Positions 25,121 to 34,208 of a stretch of DNA of 64,000 nucleotides are shown here, one piece after another. A model generated the notes under the pieces. That model saw only the letters and a list, made by a program, of their open reading frames with translations, had not been told where the DNA came from and did no database searches. A program made the position numbers and the translations under genes. Numbering within the stretch: position 1 is the first letter of the stretch; every line of letters starts with the position of its first letter. This DNA is from an uncultured Roseibium sp. GTDB lineage: Bacteria; Pseudomonadota; Alphaproteobacteria; Rhizobiales; Stappiaceae. The DNA is taken from the NCBI RefSeq assembly GCF_963669205.1, contig NZ_OY769915.1, forward strand, positions 1,090,001 to 1,154,000, written 5' to 3'.

Positions 25121-27364
25121 TTATGCCGGCGGTTTGCCCGTTTCCGCGGCCGAGGCGGCAGCAGCGGCGGACGCGAGCGCCTCCTTCTGTTTGTCGTCGA
25201 GATTGGCGTTTTCCGGAAGCTGAACCCGGACCTCCTTGCGGGCGAACTGGATATCGTTTTCTTCAAACGCCTTTTGCACGCGCTTGTAGATTTCCTTTCG
25301 CACGCCAAACTGTTTGCCGGGCTTGGTGGTGAACTTGCCGCGCACGACGATGCCGACATCGTCCACGTCGGCGACGCCCTGTCCCTTGAAGGGGGCCAGC
25401 AGGTCGTCCTTGAACTCTTCCATCTCCATGATTTCCTGGCCGATCTTCTTGAAGAGCTTGCGCACCTTTTCGACATCCGTATCGAACGGCACCGTGAATT
25501 TCAGCTTCATGATCACCCAGTCGCGCGAAAGGTTGGTCAGTTTCGGGATCTGGCCATAGGGAACAATGTGGACCGCGCCTTTCGTTCCGCGCAGCTGGAG
25601 CGAGCGGATCGAGATCTTCTCGATGGTGCCCTGGGTGCCGCCCGTATCGATGAATTCGCCGAGCCGGAAGGCATCGTCCATCAGGAAGAACACGCCTGAA
25701 ACCACGTCCTGCACCAGCGTCTGCGCCCCGAAGCCGATGGCCAGGCCGATCACGCCCGCACCGGCCAGGAGCGGCGTGATGTTGATCCCGAGCTGACTGA
25801 GCGCGAGAAGAGCGGTGAGGGTGATGATGGTGATCTGGAGAACCACCCGCATCAGCGGCAGGATCGTGGCAAGCCGCGATTTGCCCGCACCACCCATTTC
25901 CGCGTCGTCGTCCTGGGAGTCCGCGGGCGGCGAATCCTTTGCCAACTGATGGGCGACCCAGAGGTTGGTGATCTCCCAGGCGAGATACCCGGCTGCCAGT
26001 ATCAGGAGGAAAATGACGCTGTTGCGGGCAACGGCAGAGCCGTCATCGCCGCCGAGCGCAAGCAGGTTGAGGCCGTATATCCGGCCAACGACCAGAACGA
26101 GAAACGCCAGGAGCGCGACACGGGCGATCCGGACATAGCTGTGCCGGGTCTGCATGTGGGCCGCCTCGGCAACCGGGCCCTCTCCCTGCATGGGCGGCAC
26201 GATATGGGAAACGATGCCGCGCACCATCGTGTCGAGGAACGGCGCAAAGACGACGAGCGCGATCACGGCGAGCGAGCGGCCCGCGGTCAATGCGTCGACA
26301 CCCATGCTCGCGGTGAACTGCACCAGCAGCCAGTTGAAGGCAATGAAGGCCATGGAGAAATAGGGCCAGAACCGCGCCATCCGCTCCAGGCCCGAGGTCG
26401 GATCGTCCTCTTCGCCCAGGATAATACTGGTCAGTCCGTGGCGGGCTTTCCAGATCACCGCGATGATCCAGGCATTGACACCGAAGCCGACGAAGAAGCG
26501 GAAGGTGCCGCCAGCATCCGTTCCGGCGCCTTCCATCAGGTTTCGCAGGAAGAAGGCGACGCCGACCACGGCAAACAGGGTGGTGAAGCTGTGGTAGAGC
26601 GACTTCGCCGTCGGATCGTCGGCCGTGACGAGACGCAACTCGCTCCTGTTGGGAGCCAGGGCGAAGCGCAATAGCGCGGCGATCAGCCTCGGCATGAACA
26701 CGATCCAGAAGACCGCGCCGAGGGCATAGGAGCGGGTGACGGGATCGAAAACCGCGACCCGCGCGACAATCAGCGCGACAACGGCGAAGACGATCAGGCC
26801 GCCGAGATCAAAACCGGCGCGCGTGGACACCAGCTTGACGGTTTCAAAGAGACTTTCCGGAGACTTGCTCTGGATCGTGTCACGCCGGCTGGCCACCAGG
26901 CGGTTGACCAGGAACTCGGCGGCAAAGCCAGCGGCAAGAATGATGGCGATGGCGCCGATCAGAAAGTGTATCGGACCCGCGATCGATCCGGAAAACAGCG
27001 CTCCGATGGCCGAAAACAGACCGGTGAACAGATCGGGAAGGTTCTGGAAATGCCCGACCACCATGCCGCCGAAATTTCCCGCAGCCGTTTGCAGTTGCGC
27101 GATCAGCCCGGGGCCTTCGGGCACAGCGTCCGCAGCTTCGCCCGCTGCGGCGCTTTGCTGCAGCAGCGTCATCAGGTCCGTGAGCGCCTCGACCTGTTCC
27201 GGATCAAGGTCCGACACCAGTTTTTCCATGGCTTCGGGCTGCAGCGGTGGCGGCAGCTCGGACGATGCGTCCTGAGCCATTCCCGTTGACACTGTCAAAA
27301 CGGCTATCGAAAAAAAGAAACCTAAAGTGCAGGCGGATATGAATTTTTGTATAGCACCGGTCAT
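25121..27364 (-). CDS. large MscS-family mechanosensitive ion channel
   Basis: A 747-residue protein. A signal peptide ending near TGMAQ is followed by a periplasmic segment of about 90 residues, then many membrane helices (roughly ten) and the MscS core. The pore helix reads [26 protein letters not shown] and the beta domain reads FIDTGGTQGTIEKISIRSLQLRGTKGAVHIVPYGQI. The cytoplasmic C-domain includes DTDVEKVRKLFKKIGQEI and ends in an Ala-rich tail. Size and order fit the extended YbiO/MscM-like group, which opens on hypo-osmotic shock. It is divergent from the DUF805 gene, with element E in between. Confidence 0.93.
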   Translation of the reverse strand: MTGAIQKFISACTLGFFFSIAVLTVSTGMAQDASSELPPPLQPEAMEKLVSDLDPEQVEALTDLMTLLQQSAAAGEAADAVPEGPGLIAQLQTAAGNFGGMVVGHFQNLPDLFTGLFSAIGALFSGSIAGPIHFLIGAIAIILAAGFAAEFLVNRLVASRRDTIQSKSPESLFETVKLVSTRAGFDLGGLIVFAVVALIVARVAVFDPVTRSYALGAVFWIVFMPRLIAALLRFALAPNRSELRLVTADDPTAKSLYHSFTTLFAVVGVAFFLRNLMEGAGTDAGGTFRFFVGFGVNAWIIAVIWKARHGLTSIILGEEDDPTSGLERMARFWPYFSMAFIAFNWLLVQFTASMGVDALTAGRSLAVIALVVFAPFLDTMVRGIVSHIVPPMQGEGPVAEAAHMQTRHSYVRIARVALLAFLVLVVGRIYGLNLLALGGDDGSAVARNSVIFLLILAAGYLAWEITNLWVAHQLAKDSPPADSQDDDAEMGGAGKSRLATILPLMRVVLQITIITLTALLALSQLGINITPLLAGAGVIGLAIGFGAQTLVQDVVSGVFFLMDDAFRLGEFIDTGGTQGTIEKISIRSLQLRGTKGAVHIVPYGQIPKLTNLSRDWVIMKLKFTVPFDTDVEKVRKLFKKIGQEIMEMEEFKDDLLAPFKGQGVADVDDVGIVVRGKFTTKPGKQFGVRKEIYKRVQKAFEENDIQFARKEVRVQLPENANLDDKQKEALASAAAAASAAETGKPPA

Positions 27365-27408
27365 GATGGGGCCCCCCGACGGTGTTGTTTTTGAATCACA
27401 TTAAACTA

Positions 27409-27672
27409 GGGTACGGACTCATAAATAAAGTCAATTTGGTTTGGATCGTTTTGACCAACTGCGAGGAGCGAAAGTGTAGGAAATGTGGTTCATTTTCAAG
27501 CCTTTCGCGACGTGGCAGATGGCCAAAACGGCCAAATCCGAAGGACGGCAAAATGGCTTCGCCTCGCAGCGTCACCGCGTTTGACCGGGCATAAAGCCCG
27601 CTCTGCGCACGCTTTCTCGCGAGTTTTTGCCATTTCTGCCGCCAAATTGACTTCATATATGGGTCCGTACCC
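27409..27672. mobile_element. 264-bp inverted-repeat element, copy E (type I)
   Basis: The left end is GGGTACGGACTCATAAATAA and the right end, reversed, is GGGTACGGACCCATATATGA, flanked by CTAG on both sides (27406-27409, 27672-27675). It is exactly 264 bp and nearly identical to the reverse complement of copy B. It lies between divergent genes (MscS and DUF805), the only copy in a promoter region. The remaining leader 27673-27859 shows no gene. Confidence 0.92.
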
Positions 27673-27859
27673 TAGACATGCTTGCCGTGCATAATCCATA
27701 AAAATTCCGCCGCGTAAATTCCAGCATGTGGACACTTTTCGTGATCTTGCGGCGATACCTGCCGACTTTTGCGGAGGGTTGACGGGACGACGGTGCTTGA
27801 TCCGAGGCGCTTATGCGTCTACCTCCGTGTCCAAGACTAATTTATGCGAGCCGGATTGA

Positions 27860-28285
27860 ATGAACACACCCCCTCAGAGCGCGAATATCGCACCCGGTCC
27901 GGTATGGGCCCTCCTGAGCCCTTTTGGCCGGATTGGCAGGGAGCCTTACTGGCTCTGCTTTGCGCTCGTCTGGGTCATCATCGGTATCGCAATTCGCATC
28001 TGGTTCTTGTCTATCCCGGGTATTCCGAACCCGGAAGACGTGACGCCTAGCGCTTTTGCCGGTTCAAATCCGTTGTTCCCGCTTCTGTTTTTCGTGCTGC
28101 AATGGTTCGAACTCGCCATCGTGATCAAGCGGTTTCAGGACATCGGTCAGAGCGGTTTCTGGGCTCTGCTCATTTTCCTGCCGGGTGTCAATCTCATCGT
28201 TGTCCTGGTTCTCGGCTTCATGCCCAGCCAGATGCAGGCGAACAAGAACGGCCCGCTGCCCAACAGCTATTGGCGCAAAAGCTGA
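27860..28285 (+). CDS. DUF805 family membrane protein
   Basis: A 141-residue protein with three or four helices and the DUF805 pattern: LLSPFGRIGREPYWLCFALVW (the F-G-R-I-x-R start), then IVIKRFQDIGQSGFWALLIFLPGVNLI. It ends in NKNGPLPNSYW, a form of the family's NxYGPxP tail. The function is unknown. It lies 46 bp upstream of dapE. Confidence 0.88.
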   Translation: MNTPPQSANIAPGPVWALLSPFGRIGREPYWLCFALVWVIIGIAIRIWFLSIPGIPNPEDVTPSAFAGSNPLFPLLFFVLQWFELAIVIKRFQDIGQSGFWALLIFLPGVNLIVVLVLGFMPSQMQANKNGPLPNSYWRKS

Positions 28286-28331
28286 CTTGATCCAATTTCC
28301 ATCATAATTCTGTCGTGAGATCCCGCCCGTT

Positions 28332-29513
28332 ATGCCGTCAAATGCCGTCTCCATCGCCCAGGACCTTATTCGCTGCCCGTCCGTAACCCCTGCGGAAGGG
28401 GGAGCGCTGGCCCGGCTCGAAGAGGTACTTGAAGACGCGGGCTTTTCCGTCTCCAGGGTTGTGTTCAATGACGAGGACACACCCGACGTCGAAAACCTGT
28501 TCGCGACGATCGGATCGGGACGTCCGCACTTCGTCTTTGCAGGGCATACGGATGTCGTACCGGCAGGCGCCGAGGACGACTGGACCCACGGGCCGTTCAG
28601 CGCAGATATCTCCAACGGCATCCTTTATGGCCGCGGCGCAGTCGACATGAAAGGGGCGGTTGCCGCCTTCGCCGCCGCGGCCCTGGAGTTCCTGGGCGAG
28701 GCCGGTCCGGATTTCGGCGGCGCGATTTCCTTTCTCATAACGGGCGACGAGGAGGGGCCTGCCGTGAACGGGACGGTCAAGCTGCTCGAGTGGGCCGAAG
28801 AGCAGGGCCACGCCTTCGACGCCTGCATCGTCGGGGAGCCGACAAATCCGGAAAGTCTCGGAGACGCCATCAAGGTGGGCCGCAGAGGATCGCTGTCCGG
28901 CACCATCACCGTGTCCGGCACACAGGGACACGCCGCCTATCCGCATCTCGCGAACAATCCCATTCCCGGGCTCGTCCGGCTTCTGACAGCGCTCGAAGCC
29001 CTGGAACTCGACAAGGGCAACGCACGGTTCCAGCCCTCCAATCTGGAGATCGTTACGGTCGACGTCGGCAATCCGGCCTTCAATGTCATCCCGGCGCATG
29101 CCGAGGCCCGGTTCAACATTCGCTACAACGACGCATGGTCGCTTGAAAGTCTCAAGGCAAAGATCCGGGACACTCTTGCCGCAGTTGCACTTGGCGACCT
29201 GAAGCTCGAGCTGGAATTCAAGCGAGACGCCAGCGAATCGTTCCTGACGAAGGACGACGCTCTGATCGAGACGCTGGGCGCGGCCGTTGAGACGGAAACC
29301 GGGCGAAGGCCCCAATTGTCCACCGGTGGCGGCACCTCGGACGCCCGGTTCATCAAGAACTATTGCCCCGTTGTCGAGTTCGGGCTGGTCGGTCAGACCA
29401 TGCACAAGGTTGATGAGTGCGTGAGCCTGGAGGATCTTGACCGCCTGACCGCAATCTATAAACGATTTCTCATCAGGTACTTTTCAAAGGAACCGGGAGC
29501 GGCTCGACCTTGA
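28332..29513 (+). CDS. dapE: succinyl-diaminopimelate desuccinylase
   Basis: A 393-residue M20 dizinc hydrolase of lysine and diaminopimelate synthesis. FVFAGHTDVVPAG (first zinc ligand and catalytic Asp), YGRGAVDMKGAVAAF, ITGDEEGPAVNGT (catalytic Glu and ligand Glu), and the C-terminal LSTGGGTSDARFI with VEFGLVGQTMHKVDE are typical of DapE. It is convergent with dapD, which acts two steps earlier. Its stop overlaps the TTG start of the next gene (TTGA). Confidence 0.96.
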   Translation: MPSNAVSIAQDLIRCPSVTPAEGGALARLEEVLEDAGFSVSRVVFNDEDTPDVENLFATIGSGRPHFVFAGHTDVVPAGAEDDWTHGPFSADISNGILYGRGAVDMKGAVAAFAAAALEFLGEAGPDFGGAISFLITGDEEGPAVNGTVKLLEWAEEQGHAFDACIVGEPTNPESLGDAIKVGRRGSLSGTITVSGTQGHAAYPHLANNPIPGLVRLLTALEALELDKGNARFQPSNLEIVTVDVGNPAFNVIPAHAEARFNIRYNDAWSLESLKAKIRDTLAAVALGDLKLELEFKRDASESFLTKDDALIETLGAAVETETGRRPQLSTGGGTSDARFIKNYCPVVEFGLVGQTMHKVDECVSLEDLDRLTAIYKRFLIRYFSKEPGAARP

Positions 29514-30103
29514 TCAGCACGAACGAAATCCGCGCGGCTCTCGACGGGTCCTGGCTGTTGTTGCGCAACCGGCCCGAAGGTCAGGCGTATTTCGATCAAT
29601 CGCTCCAGGGCTTCTGGCGCTCGTTTCAGGTCATTTTCTTGCTGATCCCGCTTTTTCTTCTGAGCGGTCTGTTCGAAAAGCAGCTCTATATCGCGGAAAA
29701 CATGTTCCATCCGGAGGGGTTCCCCGACGGCGCTTTCTGGACGGCACAGTTTTTCGGGCATGGCGTCAACTGGCTCGCCTTGCCGGTCATCCTGGCGGTG
29801 ATCGCCGCCCCCATCGGCATTTCCCAGCGCTATGTCCCGTTTATCGTGGTCCGCAACTGGACAAGCCTGTTGACCGCCGTTCCCTACATGATCACCTACA
29901 TCCTGTTCCTGCTCGGCATCATATCGCCCGGGATTGCGGTCCTGCTGTCGCTGACAAGTCTGGGTGTGATCCTCTGGTACCATTTCCTGATTGCCAGGAT
30001 TGTGCTTCAGGCCTCGATCAGCCTGGCAATCGGGGTCGTGGTTCTCGATATCCTTCTGTCGCTCGTGATCGGACAGGTGGTGGGTATTCTCTGGCGGGCA
30101 TGA
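29510..30103 (+). CDS. hypothetical polytopic membrane protein
   Basis: A 197-residue protein starting at TTG 29510, overlapping the dapE stop by 4 bp, so it is probably translated with dapE. It has about five hydrophobic segments (FQVIFLLIPLFLLSGLF, GVNWLALPVILAVIAAPIGI, LLTAVPYMITYILFLLGIISPGIAVLL, ILWYHFLIARIVLQ, LAIGVVVLDILLSLVIGQVVG). I do not recognise a characterised family. It follows dapE with no gap; nothing in the sequence indicates a role in that pathway. Confidence 0.8.
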   Translation: MISTNEIRAALDGSWLLLRNRPEGQAYFDQSLQGFWRSFQVIFLLIPLFLLSGLFEKQLYIAENMFHPEGFPDGAFWTAQFFGHGVNWLALPVILAVIAAPIGISQRYVPFIVVRNWTSLLTAVPYMITYILFLLGIISPGIAVLLSLTSLGVILWYHFLIARIVLQASISLAIGVVVLDILLSLVIGQVVGILWRA

Positions 30104-30105
30104 AA

Positions 30106-30129
30106 AACCCCACCCTGTGGGGCGGGGTT
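30106..30129 (-). terminator. rho-independent terminator of dapD
   Basis: AACCCC and GGGGTT with an inner CCC/GGG form a stem with one mismatch and loop TGTG. On the minus strand it is followed by a T-run (GGGGTTTTTC), 26 bp after the dapD stop. It lies immediately after the stop of the convergent plus-strand gene. Confidence 0.8.
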
Positions 30130-30154
30130 CCGGATCCCGGCGGCGTGGCGACGC

Positions 30155-31006
30155 TCAGTCGCGCAACAGCTCGTTGATGGCCGTCTTCGACCGGGTCTGT
30201 TCGTCGACCGTTTTCACGATGACGGCGCAATAGAGGTTGGGGGCCGCTTCGCCGTTGCCCATGAGGCTGGCGGTCGGCATCGAACCGGCTACGACCACGG
30301 AGTAGGGCGGCACTTCGCCGTAGCTGATCTCGCCGGTCATGCGATTCACGATCCGCGTCGACTTGCCGATATAGACACCCATGCCGAGGACGGAACCCTC
30401 GCGCACGATACAGCCTTCGACAACCTCCGAGCGGGCACCGATGAAGCAGTTGTCCTCGATGATCACCGGACCGGCCTGCAGGGGCTCCAGAACTCCGCCG
30501 ATGCCGACGCCGCCGGACAGGTGAACATTCTTGCCGATCTGCGCGCAGGAGCCGACCGTTGCCCAGGTGTCGACCATGCTCCCCTCGTCGACATAGGCGC
30601 CGAGGTTCACGAAGGACGGCATCAGGACGACACCCTTGCCGATGAAGGCGGAACGGCGCACCGTGCAGTTCGGCACGGCGCGGAAACCGGCCTGTTCAAA
30701 TTCCAGCCCGCTCCAGCTGTCGAACTTGGAGGGAACCTTGTCCCACCAGACAGCTTCGCCCGGACCGCCCTTGATGACTTCCATCGCGTTGAGCCGGAAC
30801 GACAGCAGAACCGCCTTTTTGGCCCACTGGTTGACGATCCAGTCACCGTCCTTCTTTTCCGCAACGCGCAGCTGGCCGTGGTCGAGCAGGGTCAGTGTCG
30901 TCTCGACGGCATCGCGGACGTCACCCGTGGTCGAGGTATCGATGGAAGCGCGGTCTTCGAATGCCGCGTCGATAATCTGGGACAGGGCGGCAAGGTCGTG
31001 GGTCAT
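30155..31006 (-). CDS. dapD: 2,3,4,5-tetrahydropyridine-2,6-dicarboxylate N-succinyltransferase
   Basis: A 283-residue left-handed beta-helix succinyltransferase of the lysine/diaminopimelate pathway. It has the N-terminal helical region ([16 protein letters not shown]) and hexapeptide repeats such as [47 protein letters not shown]. It also has [28 protein letters not shown] and a C-terminal [18 protein letters not shown] tail. In related genomes the next genes upstream on this strand would be the pyrimidine 5'-nucleotidase and argB; here about 6 kb of other DNA separates them. Confidence 0.97.
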   Translation of the reverse strand: MTHDLAALSQIIDAAFEDRASIDTSTTGDVRDAVETTLTLLDHGQLRVAEKKDGDWIVNQWAKKAVLLSFRLNAMEVIKGGPGEAVWWDKVPSKFDSWSGLEFEQAGFRAVPNCTVRRSAFIGKGVVLMPSFVNLGAYVDEGSMVDTWATVGSCAQIGKNVHLSGGVGIGGVLEPLQAGPVIIEDNCFIGARSEVVEGCIVREGSVLGMGVYIGKSTRIVNRMTGEISYGEVPPYSVVVAGSMPTASLMGNGEAAPNLYCAVIVKTVDEQTRSKTAINELLRD

Positions 31007-31193
31007 CTGGATGAGATCTCCGGGCGTTTATGAATGCGTGCGCGGACCTAAGCCGCCGGACCGTGGCCTGTCAAGCATTGCCGGGATACCAAGTGTTCCG
31101 AAGGCGACATTGCGACTCCGCGCACGCGTGTCGCCTGGGCAAACAATAGACGAGGTGCGGGTGCATCTGACTGCCGTTACTCTGAGCCGTGAC

Positions 31194-31299
31194 GTCATCC
31201 CGAGGAAGCGCGTCAGCGCTGTCTCGAAGGATACGCCGCGCGTCCAGGTCCTGCCGCCAATCCTTCGAGACGGACCTGCAGGTCCTCCTCAGGATGAGG
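31194..31299. repeat. R3 nested hairpin repeat
   Basis: Begins GTCATCCCGAGGAAGCGC and ends CCTCCTCAGGATGAGG, with an inner pair GTCTCGAAGGAT and ATCCTTCGAGAC, so the unit folds into one long hairpin. Related fragments lie at 19799-19840 and 36949-36987. Confidence 0.8.
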
Positions 31300-32143
31300 T
31301 TTTGCGGATGTGAGGCGGAGACGTCTGTGGCACAGTCTTTCGTTGTCATCCCTGCGAAGGCAGGGATCCAGTAAACTCTAGCCTGACCGTCTTTACCACT
31401 GGCCAACCGCACGGACTACTGGTTCCCGGCCTTGCCGCTTGCGCGGCAAACCGGGACGACAAGGTGTGTATGGCCCGACCCGCGAGACAGGTTTTCCGCC
31501 TCTCTCGAGACGCGACTTTCTCGCGCTCACTTGATCCTGCTTTCCGTCGTCATCCCGGCCAAGCGCAGCGCGAGCCGGGGTCGGGGAGCCGAAAGTCTGG
31601 TGGTGCGCGCGATGTCTGTCCCGGCACACCTGGGCTCCCCGGCCCCGGGTCTCACGCTGTTCGCCCGGGGTGACGATCGAGGAGAGGGAGGTGAACTGAA
31701 ATCTGCTCTCATCCCGGACTTGATCCGGGATCCAATCCACGGTGCCGCAAATCGATGGAGGGCGTGTTGGCATAAGGCCCGAACCACGCGCACTACGATC
31801 AAGGCTCTGGAAACGAGTGGGCCCCGGATATCGCTTCGCTCGTCCGGGGTGACATTGGGGAGAGGGGACTGGCAACACAAGCATGGTTGCTTCGGGATAG
31901 GGCTTTGCGCCTTCTCTTGATGCGTGTCTGCCTTCCGTCGTCATCCCGGCCAAGCGCAGCGCAGAGCCGGGATCGGGTAGCCACGAGGCGGGCCGGTTGT
32001 CCTCGGTCTCCCGGTGGAACCTGTCCCTTTCGCGTTTTGTATCTATTGAGAAAAAATAACGTGATCCTTTCCGTTTGCGCTAGTTTCCAGTGAAACCGGA
32101 CAGCATAAGGTGATCTGACATCAACTGAAGCGAGCGCACTGAC
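31300..32143. other. gene-free repeat-rich spacer before the EamA transporter gene
   Basis: Holds a half-repeat GTCATCCCTGCGAAGGCAGG near 31344, an R1 copy (31549-31674), CTCATCCCGGACTTGATCCGG near 31711, CGCTTCGCTCGTCCGGGGTGAC near 31831 and a left half of R1 near 31940. The short frames here follow the repeats and are not supported as genes. The last 100 bp are more AT-rich and probably carry the promoter of the gene at 32144. Confidence 0.7.
31549..31674. repeat. R1 intergenic hairpin repeat, copy c
   Basis: Runs from GTCATCCCGGCCAAGCGCAG to CTGTTCGCCCGGGGTGAC, 126 bp, the reverse orientation of copies a and b. Confidence 0.85.
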
Positions 32144-33049
32144 GTGGAACTCTGGATTCCCATCACGATATTTGCAGCCTTCTGCCAGAACCTGCGGACG
32201 GCGATGCAAAAGCATCTGAAGGGCAGGCTGGGCAACACCGGCGCGACATTCGTCCGTTTCGGCTACGGTGCTCCCTTCGCCCTGGTCTATGCCGCGATCC
32301 TGCATTTTGTCTTCGCCAGTCCGCTGCCGGAACCGACAGCGACACTTTTCATCGCCGGCGCACTCGGGGGCCTTGCGCAGATCGGCGCCACTTTCCTGCT
32401 GATCTATCTGTTCTCTTTCCGGAATTTCGCGGTCGGTACAGCCTATTCGAAAACCGAGCCGATCCAGGCGGCTTTGTTCGGGCTTGTGGTTCTGGGCGAA
32501 CGTGTCACCTGGGCCGCCGCCCTTTGCATCATGATCGGTATCGCCGGTGTCATTGTCATATCGCTTGCGCGCGTACCGCTGACCGTATCGGCCGTTCGCT
32601 CATCGCTTTTCGGCCGGCCCGCCCTGATCGGGCTGACCTCGGCTGCCCTGTTCGGGGCATCCGCCGTTGCCTATCGCACCGCGTCCCTGTCACTGGAGGG
32701 GACGACCGTCGCGATGCAGGCGGCGACGGCCCTTGTCTATGCGACCCTGTTCCAGACCCTCGCGATGACCATCTGGATGAGCATGCGGGAACCGGAAGAA
32801 CTGCGCGCCAGCCTGAAAGCCTGGCGCACCGCGATCTGGGTCGGCGCCTCGGGTGTCGCCGGCTCCATCGGCTGGTTCACGGCCATGACCTTGCAGAACG
32901 TCGCCTATGTCCGCGCCCTTGCCCAGATCGAGCTGGTCTTTACCTTCCTGGCGTCCTGGCTGGTATTCAAGGAGGTGATCGCGCGCTCGGAAATATTCGG
33001 CTGCCTTCTGATTGTGTCTGCTGTGGTCGGCATCATTCTGGCAGGCTGA
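32144..33049 (+). CDS. EamA/DMT-family transporter
   Basis: A 301-residue inner-membrane protein with about ten hydrophobic helices in two EamA-type halves. The first half ends near RNFAVGTAYSKTEPIQAALFGLVVLGERVTWA, which holds the conserved Ser-Lys-Thr-Glu and E-R-V-T motifs. The second half ends near VAYVRALAQIELVFTFLASWLVFKE. Such proteins export or import small metabolites; the substrate is unknown. The start is GTG 32144. It opens an accessory segment absent from the usual dapD-argB gene order. Confidence 0.87.
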   Translation: MELWIPITIFAAFCQNLRTAMQKHLKGRLGNTGATFVRFGYGAPFALVYAAILHFVFASPLPEPTATLFIAGALGGLAQIGATFLLIYLFSFRNFAVGTAYSKTEPIQAALFGLVVLGERVTWAAALCIMIGIAGVIVISLARVPLTVSAVRSSLFGRPALIGLTSAALFGASAVAYRTASLSLEGTTVAMQAATALVYATLFQTLAMTIWMSMREPEELRASLKAWRTAIWVGASGVAGSIGWFTAMTLQNVAYVRALAQIELVFTFLASWLVFKEVIARSEIFGCLLIVSAVVGIILAG

Positions 33050-33095
33050 CGCCGCGCCGGACGGATCCGGAGAACAACCTCATTGGAAAGCACAC

Positions 33096-34142
33096 CTAGG
33101 TCACCTCCAGAACGATCTTGCCGATGTGCCCCTTTTTTCCGAATGCTTCCTGCGCAGCGGCGATGTCGCGCAAGGGATAGGTCTCGGCAACAAGCGGCTT
33201 GATCTCCCCGGCCTCGATCCGCTTGACCAGGTTGCCGAAGACCTGGGGTTCCAGAACCGTGCAGCCGAAGAAGCTGAGATCCTTCAGGTAAAGCGTGCGT
33301 ACATCGAGTTCCACCATGGGACCGCCGATAGCGCCGGACACGGCGTACCGCCCGCGCGGCTTCAGGATCTCGAGCAGGGAGGGCCACTTTTCGCCGGCCA
33401 CAAGATCGATCACCACATCGACGGAACTGATCCCGAGTTCACCGGCATAGTCCGCGTCCCTGGTGAGTGTCCGGTCGGCGCCAAGCTCGAGCAAGGCATC
33501 GGATTTCGACGGGCTCGTCACCGCGATGACCCTGGCGCCCCTGGCCCTGGCCAACTGGATCGCCGCCGAGCCGACACCGCCGGAAGCGCCGGTGACGAAC
33601 ACCGTGTCGCCCGCCTTGACGCCCGTGCGCTCGAGCATGTTCTCGGCCGTTGAGTAGGAACAGGGAAACGAAGCCAGCTCGGCGTCCGTCAGATCGCACG
33701 TGACCGCATGGGCGTGGCACGAGGCCACCTTGGTGAACTCGGCAAAGCCGCCATTGCATTCCGACCCGAAATACCAGGGCGAGGCGAGAGATGCGCCATC
33801 GGCTTCCACCAGGCAGGGCTCGATCAGGACACGTTCGCCGATCCGTCCCGGGTCGACTCCCTCACCGACGGCAACGATCGTGCCGCACACATCCGCTCCC
33901 TGAACCAGCGGCAACTTCAACGCAGTGCCACCCCAGGAGGCATCCTCGGCGTCATTGTCTCCCTTGGAATACCAGCCGATGCGTGTGTTGACGTCGGTGT
34001 TGTTGACACCGGCTGCAAGCACGCGAACGAGAACGTCTCCGGGAGACGGGCGCGGCGTGTCTAGATCTTCCCGCCACTGCAGCATCTCGGGACCGCCATG
34101 CCCGATCAGGACGACACCGTGCATTTTTTCGGATACCGACAT
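33096..34142 (-). CDS. zinc-type alcohol dehydrogenase/quinone oxidoreductase (MDR family)
   Basis: A 348-residue NAD(P)-dependent oxidoreductase. The GroES-like N-domain contains VRVLAAGVNNTDVNTRIGWY and LVQGADVCGTIVAVGEGV. The Rossmann domain has TVFVTGASGGVGSAAIQLARARGARVIAVTS. Residues usual for catalytic zinc are not obvious, and the pattern is nearer quinone reductases or enone reductases. It is divergent from a TetR gene 66 bp away, with two operator-like palindromes in the gap, so it is probably the repressor's target and may detoxify an electrophile. Confidence 0.9.
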   Translation of the reverse strand: MSVSEKMHGVVLIGHGGPEMLQWREDLDTPRPSPGDVLVRVLAAGVNNTDVNTRIGWYSKGDNDAEDASWGGTALKLPLVQGADVCGTIVAVGEGVDPGRIGERVLIEPCLVEADGASLASPWYFGSECNGGFAEFTKVASCHAHAVTCDLTDAELASFPCSYSTAENMLERTGVKAGDTVFVTGASGGVGSAAIQLARARGARVIAVTSPSKSDALLELGADRTLTRDADYAGELGISSVDVVIDLVAGEKWPSLLEILKPRGRYAVSGAIGGPMVELDVRTLYLKDLSFFGCTVLEPQVFGNLVKRIEAGEIKPLVAETYPLRDIAAAQEAFGKKGHIGKIVLEVT

Positions 34143-34154
34143 GGCATTTCTCCG

Positions 34155-34172
34155 GTAGAATGTTTGTTCTAC
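34155..34172. promoter_or_regulatory. operator-like palindrome 1 between the MDR and TetR genes
   Basis: GTAGAA-TGTTTG-TTCTAC is a perfect inverted repeat with a 6-bp centre. It lies 13 bp upstream of the MDR start. Probable TetR binding site. Confidence 0.7.
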
Positions 34173-34180
34173 TTGCTCAG

Positions 34181-34198
34181 GTAGAGGATTTATTCTAC
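34181..34198. promoter_or_regulatory. operator-like palindrome 2 between the MDR and TetR genes
   Basis: GTAGAG-GATTTA-TTCTAC repeats the same arms with one mismatch and the same 6-bp centre, 26 bp from palindrome 1 and 10 bp before the TetR start, which suggests autoregulation. Confidence 0.65.
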
Positions 34199-34208
34199 CC
34201 CGTCAACC

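Noticed and set aside
28338..29405. 355-residue open frame opposite dapE
   Set aside because: Antisense shadow of a clear DapE; no motif.
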